A stretch of DNA of 64,000 nucleotides, taken from positions 310,085 through 374,084 of the forward strand of contig NW_027192205.1 in the NCBI RefSeq assembly GCF_041956535.1. The letters run 5' to 3'. Made by a program: the position numbers and the translations under genes. This DNA comes from Calcarisporiella thermophila CBS 279.70. Lineage: Eukaryota; Calcarisporiellomycota. The notes beneath the pieces were generated by a model. That model saw nothing but the letters and a program-made list of their open reading frames with translations. It did no database searches and was not told the origin of the DNA. Each line of letters opens with the position of its first letter. The stretch's first letter is position 1. Of the stretch, positions 11,328 through 22,052 are shown one piece after another.

Positions 11328-14026
11328 ATGTCACAGCCATCTTCCCCAACAACAGCCTCCGTCCCCTCTCCCCCTCCACCTGCTCTCCGCCGCCACAGCT
11401 TAGGGCGTACCTCAACGCTCACCTCATTATCCCCCGTCTCTGTCCACTCTGATCATATTCCGCGATTTTCTAGCTCAACCCCCTCTCTATCCACCAGCGG
11501 CACCAATCCGCCGCGTAAAGCTGGAACAAACTCATTAGTGGGGAAGAAGACCCTAAAACCTTGGCGTGTTCCTCCTATGGGGAAGATGCAGGTGATTTTA
11601 AAGGGGCTGCAGCTCAACGTTGGAATCAAGAGACCCTATGTTATCATAAGATTGGGAGGTTGGTTATGCACATTGGTAGATTGTGGAGGGAATGGGTCAA
11701 TAATTGATGATGGTGTGGTTTTATAGGCCAGCAATATCAGACAACGGTATCAGAGTCTCCAGAAGGTAACTGGAATGAGGGATTTGATTTCAGAGTCAGC
11801 TATCACACACAACTTTTCGGCACGATTCAGGTAGCTTCTCAATTCCCTCCTCTATTTTGTCTACCTAGACACGACCGGCCAGCGGCCTTGTTTGACCTGT
11901 CTTTATTTATTAATGGTAACTGTGATGCAAATTGATAGCTGGATTTATACGATGCATATATGCTACTGCCTGATCGGCACGTGGGGAGGGCCGAGATTTC
12001 GATTAAGCACTTTGAGGGATTGCCTGAGGTATTCACGAGGTGTGTATATGAATTGGGCCACTCAATAAGCCGAATGGAAGGGGTGCTGAACTTTTTCGCT
12101 TAGTTACTACGAGATATGGGAACGGCATCTAAGCGAATCCCGTATTTCTACTGTGGAACGCAAGTCTGTTCTCTCTTCAAGCATTGGTGCAATTAAGGTG
12201 TGTGTTCGCTACCGTTTCCAGCGCGTAAGCGAACTCTCCAAGGACGAAAAGCTATTACACTCGCCTGCATCCCTATTATCCTCGCGACGCCAGCAGAACA
12301 ATGTATCCGATGAAATTCCTGATGATGACGCGGAGCTTGAGAGCGAGTTCCAGAAAAATCTTCTCGAGGAGCGTAGCGAGCACCAAGGATTCCGAAAATT
12401 AGAAGAAGGGGATGTGCGCCAACGGCAAATAGATAACGCGAGAAAGGGGAAGAGCACGGCGGAGCCCTGGGACGGGGACGTGTATGATTCCGAAGACGAG
12501 GAGGAGGACGAGTTACTACTGAATAATTCAATCCTCGATATGATTGGATCATGGACTGTGTCGAAGGAGACGAACCGAGTCTTGAAAACCATTGTGCGGC
12601 TAGCGACGGCCTTCGGGCAAGGCTTTGAGTTGTCCCATCTTCAGCTTTTGACCGGGTTCACCCTGCTTGAAAAGTTCTACGAGAAATTACCACGGTAATA
12701 GGAACATTCTTCTTTGGAGTGGGGTTAGGGAGTGTAACTGATAAATTTTCATCGCGAACATTCTCGTTAACAGGGAGCACACCGGCGACTATGTGACAAA
12801 CCTCGCTGAAATTGAAGAGGCCACCTACTTCTGGAAGTTTTCAATTGCCGCCTATGGTTGGCGCGGGCTGAATTTCATTGGCAGAGGCAACGGTGTGTTT
12901 GTGGATGCCATCCGGCAGAATTCAGATGCGCTCAGCGTGATAGAGTTCCTTGCGCTACCGAAGGAGGACTTGCTCGCCTATGAGTTCAGGAGCGGGGGGG
13001 TCTTTCATCCAAGCTATTATATCGTGAGGGATCGGACGACGAATTCCATTGTCCTATCTATTAGAGGAACCATGGTAAAGCGACTGACGGTTGAATTAGC
13101 CCTGGAATTCCCCTGAAGTTAAAGCCCATATCTCTGTCCCCTTGTTAGAGTGCCTTCGATACCCTAACCGATCTCGCGTGCGAGTATCAGCCGTGGAAAG
13201 GAGGCCTTGTGCACTCAGGGTTCAAGATTGCGGCCAAATGGTTTATGACCCACGTGGTCCCGCAGCTTATCACGTATGTGAATGAGCACGACACGAAAGC
13301 GCTCTATATAGTCGGGCACTCGCTCGGGGCAGGGGCCGCGTCGATTCTTACCATGATGCTGCTTGACCATATGCAAGAGTTCAAGAAGGGCGAGGACTTC
13401 CTTCTAAAGTGCTATTGCTTTGCAGCCCCATGCTCGGTCTCGCTCGATTTAAGCCTCCGATACCGGGACACCATCGAGAGTTATGTATACGGCGACGACG
13501 TGGTATCTCAGCTTAGTTATGGGAGTATGGTCGATGTGAAGGTGATCATGTTGGCAGCCGTGGAGGCCGCGAATCAGCTTGGGACGAGCAAATTGATTCT
13601 GGGGTACAATCCGGATGACGAGGCATGGGCCAAGGCATTCAATCATATTAGGGAGTGCAGGCGGCATCTCTCTTCGGCGCCGTCGCCCAATCCAAAGGTA
13701 ACCTTTACGCATTGGCGAATGCAGAAGAGAAACGATGAGAAGAGCTGAGTCTTTTCTGTTATTAGCTGTATGTGGCAGGCAAGCTGTATCAGTTTTGGTG
13801 TGATCCTACCCCCGAGAATCCACGCCATGTTGCAATAGAGCGCTCCACGCCGCGCGTGTGCGAGGAGGTGATAGTTGCACGACGCGGGCTAACCGACCAC
13901 CTACCGCACCTGTACAACGATGCGCTGATGCGAGCACGGGAGGGCATGATGTTGCGGGATACCTCAAGAGAAGAGTGTAATGGCACGAATGTGGATGCCG
14001 ATGTCGATCGATTAGGAGTGGATTAG
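11328..14026 (+). CDS. C2-domain class 3 lipase (diacylglycerol lipase-like)
   Basis: Serine lipase of the class 3/DAG-lipase family, probably cleaving acyl chains from glycerolipids at membranes. Seven exons (11328-11658, 11727-11830, 11939-12039, 12104-12694, 12774-13074, 13149-13697, 13766-14026) give 745 residues. After a Ser/Pro-rich start, residues about 85-200 look like a C2 fold (MQVILKGLQLNVG, EGNWNEGFDF, IQLDLYDAYMLLPDRHVG). An acidic linker follows. The lipase core carries SIRGTM, VHSGF and the nucleophile elbow VGHSLGAGAAS with Ser534. The candidate Asp is in YGDDVVSQLS and the candidate His in PRHVAIER. No membrane helices are obvious, unlike animal DAGL-alpha, so membrane contact may be through C2. 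Substrate is inferred from the family only. Confidence 0.88.
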
Positions 14027-14538
14027 ACACCGCCTGAAGCCTTGTCAATCTGTTAGTGACATTAGCAATAATAAATAGTTCGAACCTTGATTTTCTGGTT
14101 AGCGTGTGCGAGCGGGGGGGGGGGGGGCAGGGCCGACCGGCTGTGGGGCTCAGGGAAGCGAGGGGAGCAGGGAGGCGAGCCAAACAATGCTGCACCAAGC
14201 TCCCCCGCCCACATTGCGGTACAGAGCAGAAAACACAGGACACCAATTTGGACACAGCCGCGGGAAGGTTGTACCAAAACCTTGTGTGCTCTTCTTAGTT
14301 CTCTTTTCATTTTTTATTACTTTTTTCCTGTTCTTCTTGTGAGATCGGTTGCGCCTGATTTGCAATCTCCATTTCCCGCGATCGGATGGATGGGATGCGT
14401 GTTCATGCCCTGGCTCTATGATCCTTCTGCTGCTGCTTCCCCCCCCATCTCGCATAGATTTACAATCCCCGTTGGACTCCCGATAAACCACTTGATATCC
14501 CTCGCGTCCCTCCGCTTATCTTGTCGGAGAGAGTCACC
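14027..14538. other. Spacer with G tract upstream of the GATA gene
   Basis: Holds a 14-G run (14114-14127) and a pyrimidine-rich stretch (about 14290-14345). Open frames in this stretch lack conserved motifs and do not look real. Confidence 0.5.
14114..14127 (+). repeat. Homopolymer G tract (14 nt)
   Basis: Fourteen consecutive G, 88 bp after the lipase stop and about 410 bp before the GATA factor start. Confidence 0.8.
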
Positions 14539-15711
14539 ATGGACAATAACCCCGAGTTCTGCTACGTCGACTTCAGTCACGCCTCTGACCATCCCGACAC
14601 GGCCGGCATCTATGACACCCCCTGGTACACCACCACCGCCACTTCTTCTTGGCCGCCCACGTTGCCGCCCGAATTATCCGATTCAAACCCGCGGAACCTC
14701 CCGTGGCCTTTGGGCAGCCGAGATTCACAAGCTAAGCATGGGCTCCTTCAGGCCCCACATGCTATCGATCCCACCTTCCATCCCCTCATGCTCGAGTGGG
14801 AGAGCGAAAATGCGCAGCTTCCCTTAGCTCTCCCCCAGGTTTTGCCTCTCGAGCTCATGCAGGTCGATCACGAGCAGCTTCCCAACCGCGTCAAGCAAAC
14901 TTCTCCCCCAACATCGGATGCCAATTACAAGTCACTGATTCCTCCCCCCCTTGTGCTGGACCTGCCTCCATCACACCCTCCTCCGCCACCCTCGCTTCCT
15001 GCCTCCGCTCCCCCGCCGACCCCCGCTCCGAAGGAAGAGCCTTTGCCTACCCCCCCCGATTCCTCACCCGAGAAGAAATCCGCGCCGGCCTGCGTTCCGG
15101 CCCAGCCACCAGCAGCAAAAGAGGACAGGCGCCCCTCTAAGACGTTGAATCGCCGTAACTCCACAAAAGCAGCGCGCAGTCTTGAATGCTTCAATTGTCA
15201 TGTTACCAAGACCCCCCTTTGGAGACGGACGCCTGACCGCAAACACTCCCTTTGCAACGCTTGTGGCCTCTACTTTAAGCAATACAAACAGCATCGGCCG
15301 CTTCATTTCCTGAATAAACACGCGGGGATTGTGCTGGCCGAGGAGGCAAGTGGACCGGCCGATGCCGCGACCGGCTCCTGCCCTTTCCCCCACTCCCAGA
15401 CGTCGATGTCCCAGGCCTCCTTATCTCCGCTGCAATCGGATGACCTTGAGAAGAGCGACGCAGCCTTTGAGGACACAAGGGGAGAGCGGCGCGAAGCCGG
15501 CAACTTCAAATATGAGTATTGTGCCGAAACGGAGGACGGCTTTTCTTCGGTCGCCTCCTCGGGGAAACCCCCGGTTGCTGTACCTGAAATCATGGACGAA
15601 TCACAATTTCTGCAGCTACTGAACCGGATGGACCGCGAGCAAAAGAAGGTCTGCCTGGGGGTGTTAGCGAGGCGCTGTGATATACTCCGTAATGCGCTGG
15701 GACACTCTTGA
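14539..15711 (+). CDS. GATA-type zinc finger transcription factor
   Basis: Intronless gene of 390 residues for a nuclear DNA-binding protein. A single GATA finger has Cys217, Cys220, Cys239 and Cys242 (C-x2-C-x18-C-x2-C), including [20 protein letters not shown], followed by the fungal-type basic tail [15 protein letters not shown]. The N-terminal 200 residues are very rich in Pro and Ser, a likely activation or disordered region. The C-terminal end ([16 protein letters not shown]) looks helical. The start is the first ATG in frame (14539), preceded by CACC. Target genes cannot be told from the sequence; fungal GATA factors control nitrogen, iron, light or development. An AATAAA signal follows at about 15835. 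Confidence 0.9.
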   Translation: MDNNPEFCYVDFSHASDHPDTAGIYDTPWYTTTATSSWPPTLPPELSDSNPRNLPWPLGSRDSQAKHGLLQAPHAIDPTFHPLMLEWESENAQLPLALPQVLPLELMQVDHEQLPNRVKQTSPPTSDANYKSLIPPPLVLDLPPSHPPPPPSLPASAPPPTPAPKEEPLPTPPDSSPEKKSAPACVPAQPPAAKEDRRPSKTLNRRNSTKAARSLECFNCHVTKTPLWRRTPDRKHSLCNACGLYFKQYKQHRPLHFLNKHAGIVLAEEASGPADAATGSCPFPHSQTSMSQASLSPLQSDDLEKSDAAFEDTRGERREAGNFKYEYCAETEDGFSSVASSGKPPVAVPEIMDESQFLQLLNRMDREQKKVCLGVLARRCDILRNALGHS

Positions 15712-15913
15712 GCCGCCGGATAATGGCTCTGACGCTCTTTCTCTGCTTATTCATACTTGTTTAATGTTTCTTTGTATTTCTCCCCTTCTTCACCTCGGTC
15801 TTTTTTTAGCGTTTTCGTGTTCCTATTGACTGAAATAAATGCCAAACAATCTTACGGAATTTGTCCCCTGTATATGTCAATATCAATCCTTAATTGACAT
15901 CCGTCATAGGCCA

Positions 15914-15927
15914 GGGGGGGGGGGGGG
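15914..15927 (+). repeat. Homopolymer G tract (14 nt)
   Basis: Fourteen consecutive G about 200 bp after the GATA gene stop; with the tract at 14114 it flanks that gene. Confidence 0.8.
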
Positions 15928-16306
15928 AAACTGTTGGTCTAGAGGGAGCACGCTAAGGGATAATTTAGCCCTCTTTCTGGGGTATACGCTGTAAAATGAC
16001 CGAAGAACGTCTTATAACGAGAGCTCTTTTCTTATTGTCCTCTTACTTCTGACACTTGTATCCACTGTTCCTGGCGCCCTCTATTTTTTTTCTTCAGAGA
16101 ACAGCTCCAGATTTTTTACGGAAAATATCGTGGGAAATATTAATCGATTCGGATTATGAATACTGAAAGTCATTACTTTATTCTTTTTCCTCTGCTGTTT
16201 CTCCTTTGCATCTTTTTAACGTGTGTATATATTAAATTGCAACTTCTCCCCACTCAATTCTTGGAATTTGCCTAATCCCCCCTACTTTTTCGCGCCATAA
16301 AACAAG

Positions 16307-16452
16307 GTATGTCCCCTTTTCTATTTCTCGTTATCAATTCTGGTACACGTGAATTCTAAGATAACCTCGATACAAATTCGCTGCATATTTCTTTGCTTTG
16401 GCTGTTTCATCTACAATACTATCCTAAACTTCAGTTCTTCTCGGATTTTTAG
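16307..16452 (+). other. Probable 5'-leader intron of pyruvate carboxylase
   Basis: A strong donor (AAG|GTATGT) at 16307 and an acceptor (TTTTTAG) ending at 16452 frame a pyrimidine-rich 146-bp stretch that ends 7 nt before the ATG. No coding evidence is involved; only splice signals support it. Confidence 0.5.
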
Positions 16453-16459
16453 CTAACAA

Positions 16460-19400
16460 ATGTCACCCGGGTTCAGCCATGAACATTCAGTGGACTCCAT
16501 CCGCCACAGCAGCCAAGTGATGGGCCACATGAAGAAGATTATGGTGGTGAATCGAGGGGTAATACGTCATAATTCACCAGCGATCTTTTCCCTCCCTACT
16601 TATGCTTTAATTTTGTTTGCTCCCTACTCTCCCATTAGGAAATTGCCATCCGAGTGTTCCGTACAGCGCACGAGCTCTCTATGCGGACAGTCGCCGTCTT
16701 TAGCCATGAGGACCGGTTATCCATGCATCGCTATAAGGCGGACGAAGCTTATCAAATTGGAGCCCCCGGCCAATTCACCCCTGTAGGTGCCTACTTGGCA
16801 ATTGATGAGATTGTGCGCATTGCCAAGGAGCACGATGTTTCGATGATTCATCCAGGTTATGGTTTCCTCTCTGAGAACGCCGAGTTCGCGAGGAAGGTCG
16901 AGGCGGCTGGGATTGCATTCGTTGGGCCCACTCCCGAGGTAATTGAGCAAATGGGTGATAAAACTAAGGCGAGACAGCTGGCAATGGCATGCAATGTGCC
17001 CGTTGTGCCTGGGACGCCCGGCCCCATTAGCAAGCTCGAAGAAGCGCAAGAGTTCATCAAGGAGTATGGGCTTCCAGTCATCATCAAAGCGGCGATGGGT
17101 GGCGGTGGCAGAGGTATGCGCGTAGTGCGTGACATCGAGTCTTTAGCCGACTCCTTCAAACGCGCACAATCAGAAGCTCTCGCCGCGTTCGGCGATGGCA
17201 CCGTGTTCCTTGAGAGATTCCTTGATAAACCTCGCCATATCGAGGTCCAGATTCTTGCAGACCATGCGGGAAATGTGATCCATTTGTTTGAGCGTGATTG
17301 CTCGGTCCAGCGGCGGCATCAAAAGGTGGTTGAGGTTGCTCCAGCCAAAACATTGGACCCGGCCGTGCGTGAGGCCATCTTGGCCAATGCCATTGCTCTT
17401 GCCAAGGAGTCAGGGTATCGCAACGCAGGTACAGCCGAGTTCTTGGTGGACCAGCAGAATCGCCACTACTTTATTGAGATTAACCCTCGTATTCAGGTAA
17501 CTGCACCCGCTCGTTGCACCCATCCCGCCTTATCCCTAACCACTCTCTTGCGTGACCTGTCTAGGTGGAGCACACTATTACCGAGGAAATTACGGGCATT
17601 GATATCGTGGCCGCTCAGATTCAAATTGCCGCGGGCGCCCTCTTACACCAGCTTGGACTCACTCAACCGCGCATCCAGCTGCGAGGCTTTGCGATCCAAT
17701 GCCGTGTAACCACCGAAGACCCCTCCCTCAATTTCCAGCCTGACACAGGAAAGATCGAGGTATATCGTTCTGCCGGTGGAAATGGGGTTCGCCTTGACGG
17801 AGGCGCCGGTTATGCAGGGGCTGTTATCAGCCCCCACTACGATTCTCTCCTGGTCAAAGTTACCTGCTCGGGCTCGACCTATGAGGTAGCACGCCGCAAG
17901 ATCGTTCGGGCTCTCGTCGAATTCCGCATTCGTGGAGTTAAGACCAACATCCCATTCTTGCAGCGCTTGCTGACCCACGAAGTCTTCATGAATGGCAACT
18001 GCTGGACCACGTTCATTGATGACACTCCAGAACTCTTCCAGCTTGTGCGATCGCAGAACCGCGCCCAACGCTTGCTCGCTTACATGGCCGATGTGGCCGT
18101 GAACGGAAGTCAAATCAAAGGACAAATGGGTGAGCCAGCTTTGCGCACTCCGATCGTGCTGCCCCCACCCCCTCCAGGCATGGATTTAAGCCAACCCTGC
18201 ACCAAGGGGTGGCGTAAGATCCTTGTCGAGCAGGGGCCGGAGGCGTTCGCCCGCGCGGTTCGCAACTATAAGGGAACCTTGATCATGGATACCACTTGGC
18301 GTGATGCTCATCAGTCCTTGCTCGCGACTCGCGTGCGCACCATTGATCTCCTCGAGATCGCGCCCATGACCTCGCACGCACTTGCAAATGCATTTTCACT
18401 GGAAATGTGGGGTGGGGCCACCTTCGATGTTGCGATGCGCTTCCTCTACGAGGACCCGTGGGATCGCCTGGCCAAACTACGTGCGCTCGTGCCCAACATC
18501 CCCTTCCAGATGCTACTCCGTGGTGCTAATGCAGTGGGCTACACATCCTACCCCGACAACGTAGTGTACGAGTTCTGCGAGAAGGCCGTTAAATACGGAA
18601 TGGACGTGTTCCGTATTTTCGACTCGCTCAACTACATGGAGAATATGCGACTTGGCATCGATGCAGTTAAAAAGGCGGGGGGTGTGGTCGAGGCAACGAT
18701 TTGCTACACCGGCGATGTCGCGGACAAACAGCGCACAAAACACGACCTCAACTACTACCTCAACCTGGTTCAAGAGCTGGTAGCGGAGGGCATTCACGTG
18801 CTTGGCATCAAAGATATGGCGGGTCTTCTTAAGCCCGAGGCTGCGCGTATTTTGGTCGGAGCTATCCGCGAAAAATATCCCGATTTACCAATCCATGTGC
18901 ACACCCACGATACTGCAGGGACGGGTGTGGCCTCAATGTTGGCGTGCGCAGCGGCCGGAGCCGATATCGTCGATGTGGCGATCGACAGCATGTCCGGCAT
19001 GACTTCACAGCCTTCGATGGGGGCTCTGGTTGGTGCGCTTGAGCATACCGAGCTTGGCACGGGGATTCGTCTCGAGGATGTGCAAGCACTGAATACCTAC
19101 TGGGAGCAGGCACGCATGCTCTACAGCTGTTTCGAGGCGAATGTCAAGGCAGCCGACTCGTCGGTGTACGAGCACGAGATGCCCGGTGGCCAATACACTA
19201 ATCTCATGTTCCAGGCCGCGCAGCTTGGGCTTGGTACCCAATGGCGTGAGATCAAGATCGCCTACGCGGAAGCGAACAAACTCTGCGGAGATATCGTCAA
19301 GGTGACCCCCTCCTCGAAGGTGGTGGGAGATTTAGCCCAGTTCATGGTGTCGAACAAACTCAGTGCGCAGGATGTGCTTGAGCGTGCTGAAACCCTCAGC

Positions 19401-20129
19401 TTCCCACGCTCGGTTGTCGAGTTCTTCCAAGGTTACCTTGGACAGCCCTACGGCGGGTTCCCTGAACCTTTGCGTTCGAAAATCATCCGGGATGCCCAGC
19501 GCATTGAAGGCCGCCCCGGCGCTTCACTGCCCCCGCTCGATTTGCAACAGCTCCATAAGGAGCTAGAGGAGCGCTATGGCAAAGGTTCGATCCGCGACGT
19601 GGATGTTATCAGCTGTGCACTCTATCCACAAGTGTTCCACGAGTATCGCGCCCAAATAGAAAAATACGGTGAACTCTCCGTTGTGCCGACCCGCTACTTC
19701 CTTGCTCGCCCTGAGATCGGCGAGGAGGTTCAGGTGCAGATCGAGCCCGGCAAAACTCTCATCGTCAAGTTGTTGACGGTGGGACCGGTGGATGCCACCG
19801 GAAAGAGGGACGTGTACTTCGAGTTGAACGGCGAGGCCCGTGTTGTTGGAGTGCAGGACCAGTCGGCTGCCACTGAGCAGATCACCCGCCCGAAGGCTGA
19901 TCCCTCTCGGCCCGGAGACATTGGTGCCCCTATGTCTGGGGTGGTGGTGGAGGTACGCGCAAAGGACGGCGCCTATATTCGTGCTGGCGACCCTGTTTGC
20001 ATTCTGAGCGCGATGAAGATGGAGACGGTGCTCAGCTCACCCGTCAGCGGACGTATTGAACACGTTGAGGTGCGGGAGGGAGACTCCATTTCTGCCGGTG
20101 ATTTGGTTGCCCGCATTGTAAAGGAGTAA
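16460..20129 (+). CDS. PYC: Pyruvate carboxylase
   Basis: Biotin enzyme that carboxylates pyruvate to oxaloacetate, feeding the TCA cycle, gluconeogenesis and amino-acid synthesis. Three exons (16460-16558, 16639-17496, 17565-20129) give 1173 residues, the normal family length. Domain order is biotin carboxylase ([12 protein letters not shown] across intron 1, [30 protein letters not shown] across intron 2), carboxyltransferase ([33 protein letters not shown]) and C-terminal biotinyl domain (LSAMKMET; biotin on Lys1137). The 26-residue N-terminus has no mitochondrial presequence, which fits the cytosolic fungal enzyme. The coding region is visibly richer in G+C than genes right of 36 kb, probably reflecting codon bias in a highly expressed gene. 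Confidence 0.98.
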
Positions 20130-20490
20130 TACGAGTTAATTTTTATGTGAATATGCATTAGAATATTTCAGCGTACTAGTTTTTAGACTTTTCTTCAATC
20201 GCTTTTTTTTTTAACTACATACACATACATTTCATATATATTTATTTGAAAATATATATATATATATGGACTACTATTACCTTTCCTCCTAATACCCTAA
20301 GGTTTTTGATTTCTCCCCGAAAACAGTCGACGGGACAAATCCAAGCCACCCAAATTCGGCAGGCGAGCTTACGTTTGCACTTGCGCAAGAAACCTGCGAA
20401 GACTTTTTTCAAAGGGTGACGCGTTCGTCAGTTGAGAAGAATAAAAATTAACAAGCTCCTCATTTCGGTCATTTAATCGCCTATTAAACC
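20130..20490. other. Spacer with AT microsatellite
   Basis: A run of alternating AT lies near 20250-20268. The right part should hold the proteasome gene promoter. No gene is seen. Confidence 0.55.
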
Positions 20491-21716
20491 ATGAGTTCTA
20501 TTGGAACAGGAGTAAGTCCATGGATCCCTACTCTTATTAATGCCAGTCTAATAACATGACATCCTCCTCTTCTTCCTCGATAGTACGATCTATCAGTATC
20601 GACATATTCACCCGACGGTCGCGTTTTCCAGGTAGAATATGCCGGAAAGGCTGTGGAGAATAGCGGGTAGACTTTCTTGAAGCTTGCGTGCAGAGTTGTG
20701 TGTCTCTGCCTCAATACATCAATTTTAATCTGGTTATTTTTGTAACAGCACTGCGATCGGCTTGCGTGTTAAAGATGGAGTGGTTCTGGCGGTGGAGAAG
20801 ATCGTTCAATCAAAACTTTTAGTTCCTGGGGCAAATCGCCGCATTCAAAACGTGGACACGCATATTGGAATCGTAAGCCATAAATGATCACTTCAGCTTC
20901 CAAAATTCTGACCTGGATGGTGTGCACTGCTTTATATAGGCAACTGCTGGCCTTTTAGCCGATGGCCGCCACCTTATTAATCGCGCAAGAGATGAAGCTT
21001 CATCATGGCGTGACATTTACCGTCAGCCCATTCCTGGAAAGGTAAACTGGATAGCTCTTTTATTCTTGATTTTAGCCTCATAGTCTTTTTCGCTAGACCA
21101 TCGCCGATCGTCTCGGCCTTTATGCCCAAGCTTACACACTTTACTCGAGCGTGCGGCCTTTTGGAAGCGTTGCGATTGTGGGAGCTATGGATAGTGAGGG
21201 TCCTCAGCTCTTCATGGTTGAACCCTCTGGAGTGTACTGGGTATTTCATCCTATATTGCATCTAAACCCCCCTTCAAATCTGACCTAAATCGACTTATAG
21301 GGCTACAACGGATGTGCTACGGGCAAGGGTAGACAAGTGGCGAAGACCGAGATAGAGAAATTGAACCTGAAGGAAATGACTGTTCGTGAAGCTGTTAAAC
21401 ATGCTGCTCGCATGTAAGTCGCTAGATAGTCTAAAATCTTGAGGCCTACTTGCCAACTCTTTTCTGCTATGCATACAGAATTTATACCGCACATGACGAG
21501 TCAAAAGACCGTGAATTTGAGCTGGAGTTGAGTTGGGTGTGTGATGAGAGCAAAGGTAGACACCAGTTTGTGCCCAAAGATTTACACGAAGAAGCTGAGA
21601 AACTAGCAAAGGTAATTTTATAACTCTCTGCAACTTGGCTTCAAATAGAAAAGCTAAAAAGGACCCTTTTTTCTCATTTCCAGGATGCATTGCAAGCAGA
21701 GATGGAGGACGACTAA
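20491..21716 (+). CDS. PRE10: 20S proteasome subunit alpha7 (PSMA3/PRE10)
   Basis: Alpha-ring subunit of the 20S proteasome core in cytosol and nucleus. Eight exons (20491-20511, 20584-20666, 20749-20872, 20940-21041, 21097-21240, 21301-21413, 21479-21611, 21684-21716) give 250 residues. The first exon is only 21 nt (MSSIGTG) and joins to [13 protein letters not shown], the alpha-subunit signature. [49 protein letters not shown] and the ELSWV ending identify the PSMA3 branch. The C-terminus is short and acidic (QAEMEDD), shorter than the human tail. There is no catalytic Thr, as expected of an alpha subunit. Confidence 0.97.
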
Positions 21717-22052
21717 AAAATACATTGTTCGAACACTAAACTATGTCTTTTATTTGAATAAATTTTTATATTGTTAACTTTTCTCTTAGCATGAAACTAT
21801 ATATTCCGCGATTTACTAAATATTTTTTTGGATACAATCAACCTTTCTAAATCCAACCTCAATACAGCCTAGGCTACAGCTAGCTCTGAAAACATTAATC
21901 TTCGCGCTGTAATCTCCGATATACAGCTCTCTTCATGTAAGGATAGGGATCAGATTTCGGGATTTGTCGAAGTAGCTCTAAATGATAAATTTGTATTCAA
22001 TTATAAATGTGACTGCATAAGAATTAAAGAGTGCTTTCGCGACGGGCTCGCA
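21717..22052. other. Spacer between PSMA3 and SMYD genes
   Basis: AT-rich, with an AATAAA signal near 21757. Nothing else is seen. Confidence 0.5.

Larger units (their letters stand above)
15712..16459. other. Intergenic region with PYC promoter and leader
   Basis: Contains the GATA gene's poly(A) signal, a 14-G run at 15914-15927, pyrimidine-rich promoter sequence, and a probable leader intron for pyruvate carboxylase (separate entry). Confidence 0.6.

Noticed and set aside
14070-14100. AGTTCGAACC, a possible tRNA T-arm
   Set aside because: No matching D-arm, anticodon arm or acceptor pairing could be found at the right distance.
14521-14538. An in-frame upstream start for the GATA gene
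   Set aside because: The codon at 14521 is TTG; the first ATG in frame is 14539 with a good context.
16460-20129. Pyruvate carboxylase region as recent horizontal transfer because of higher G+C
   Set aside because: The gene has three typical spliced exons and fungal sequence features; the neighbouring lipase and GATA genes share the composition, so codon bias and regional variation explain it.
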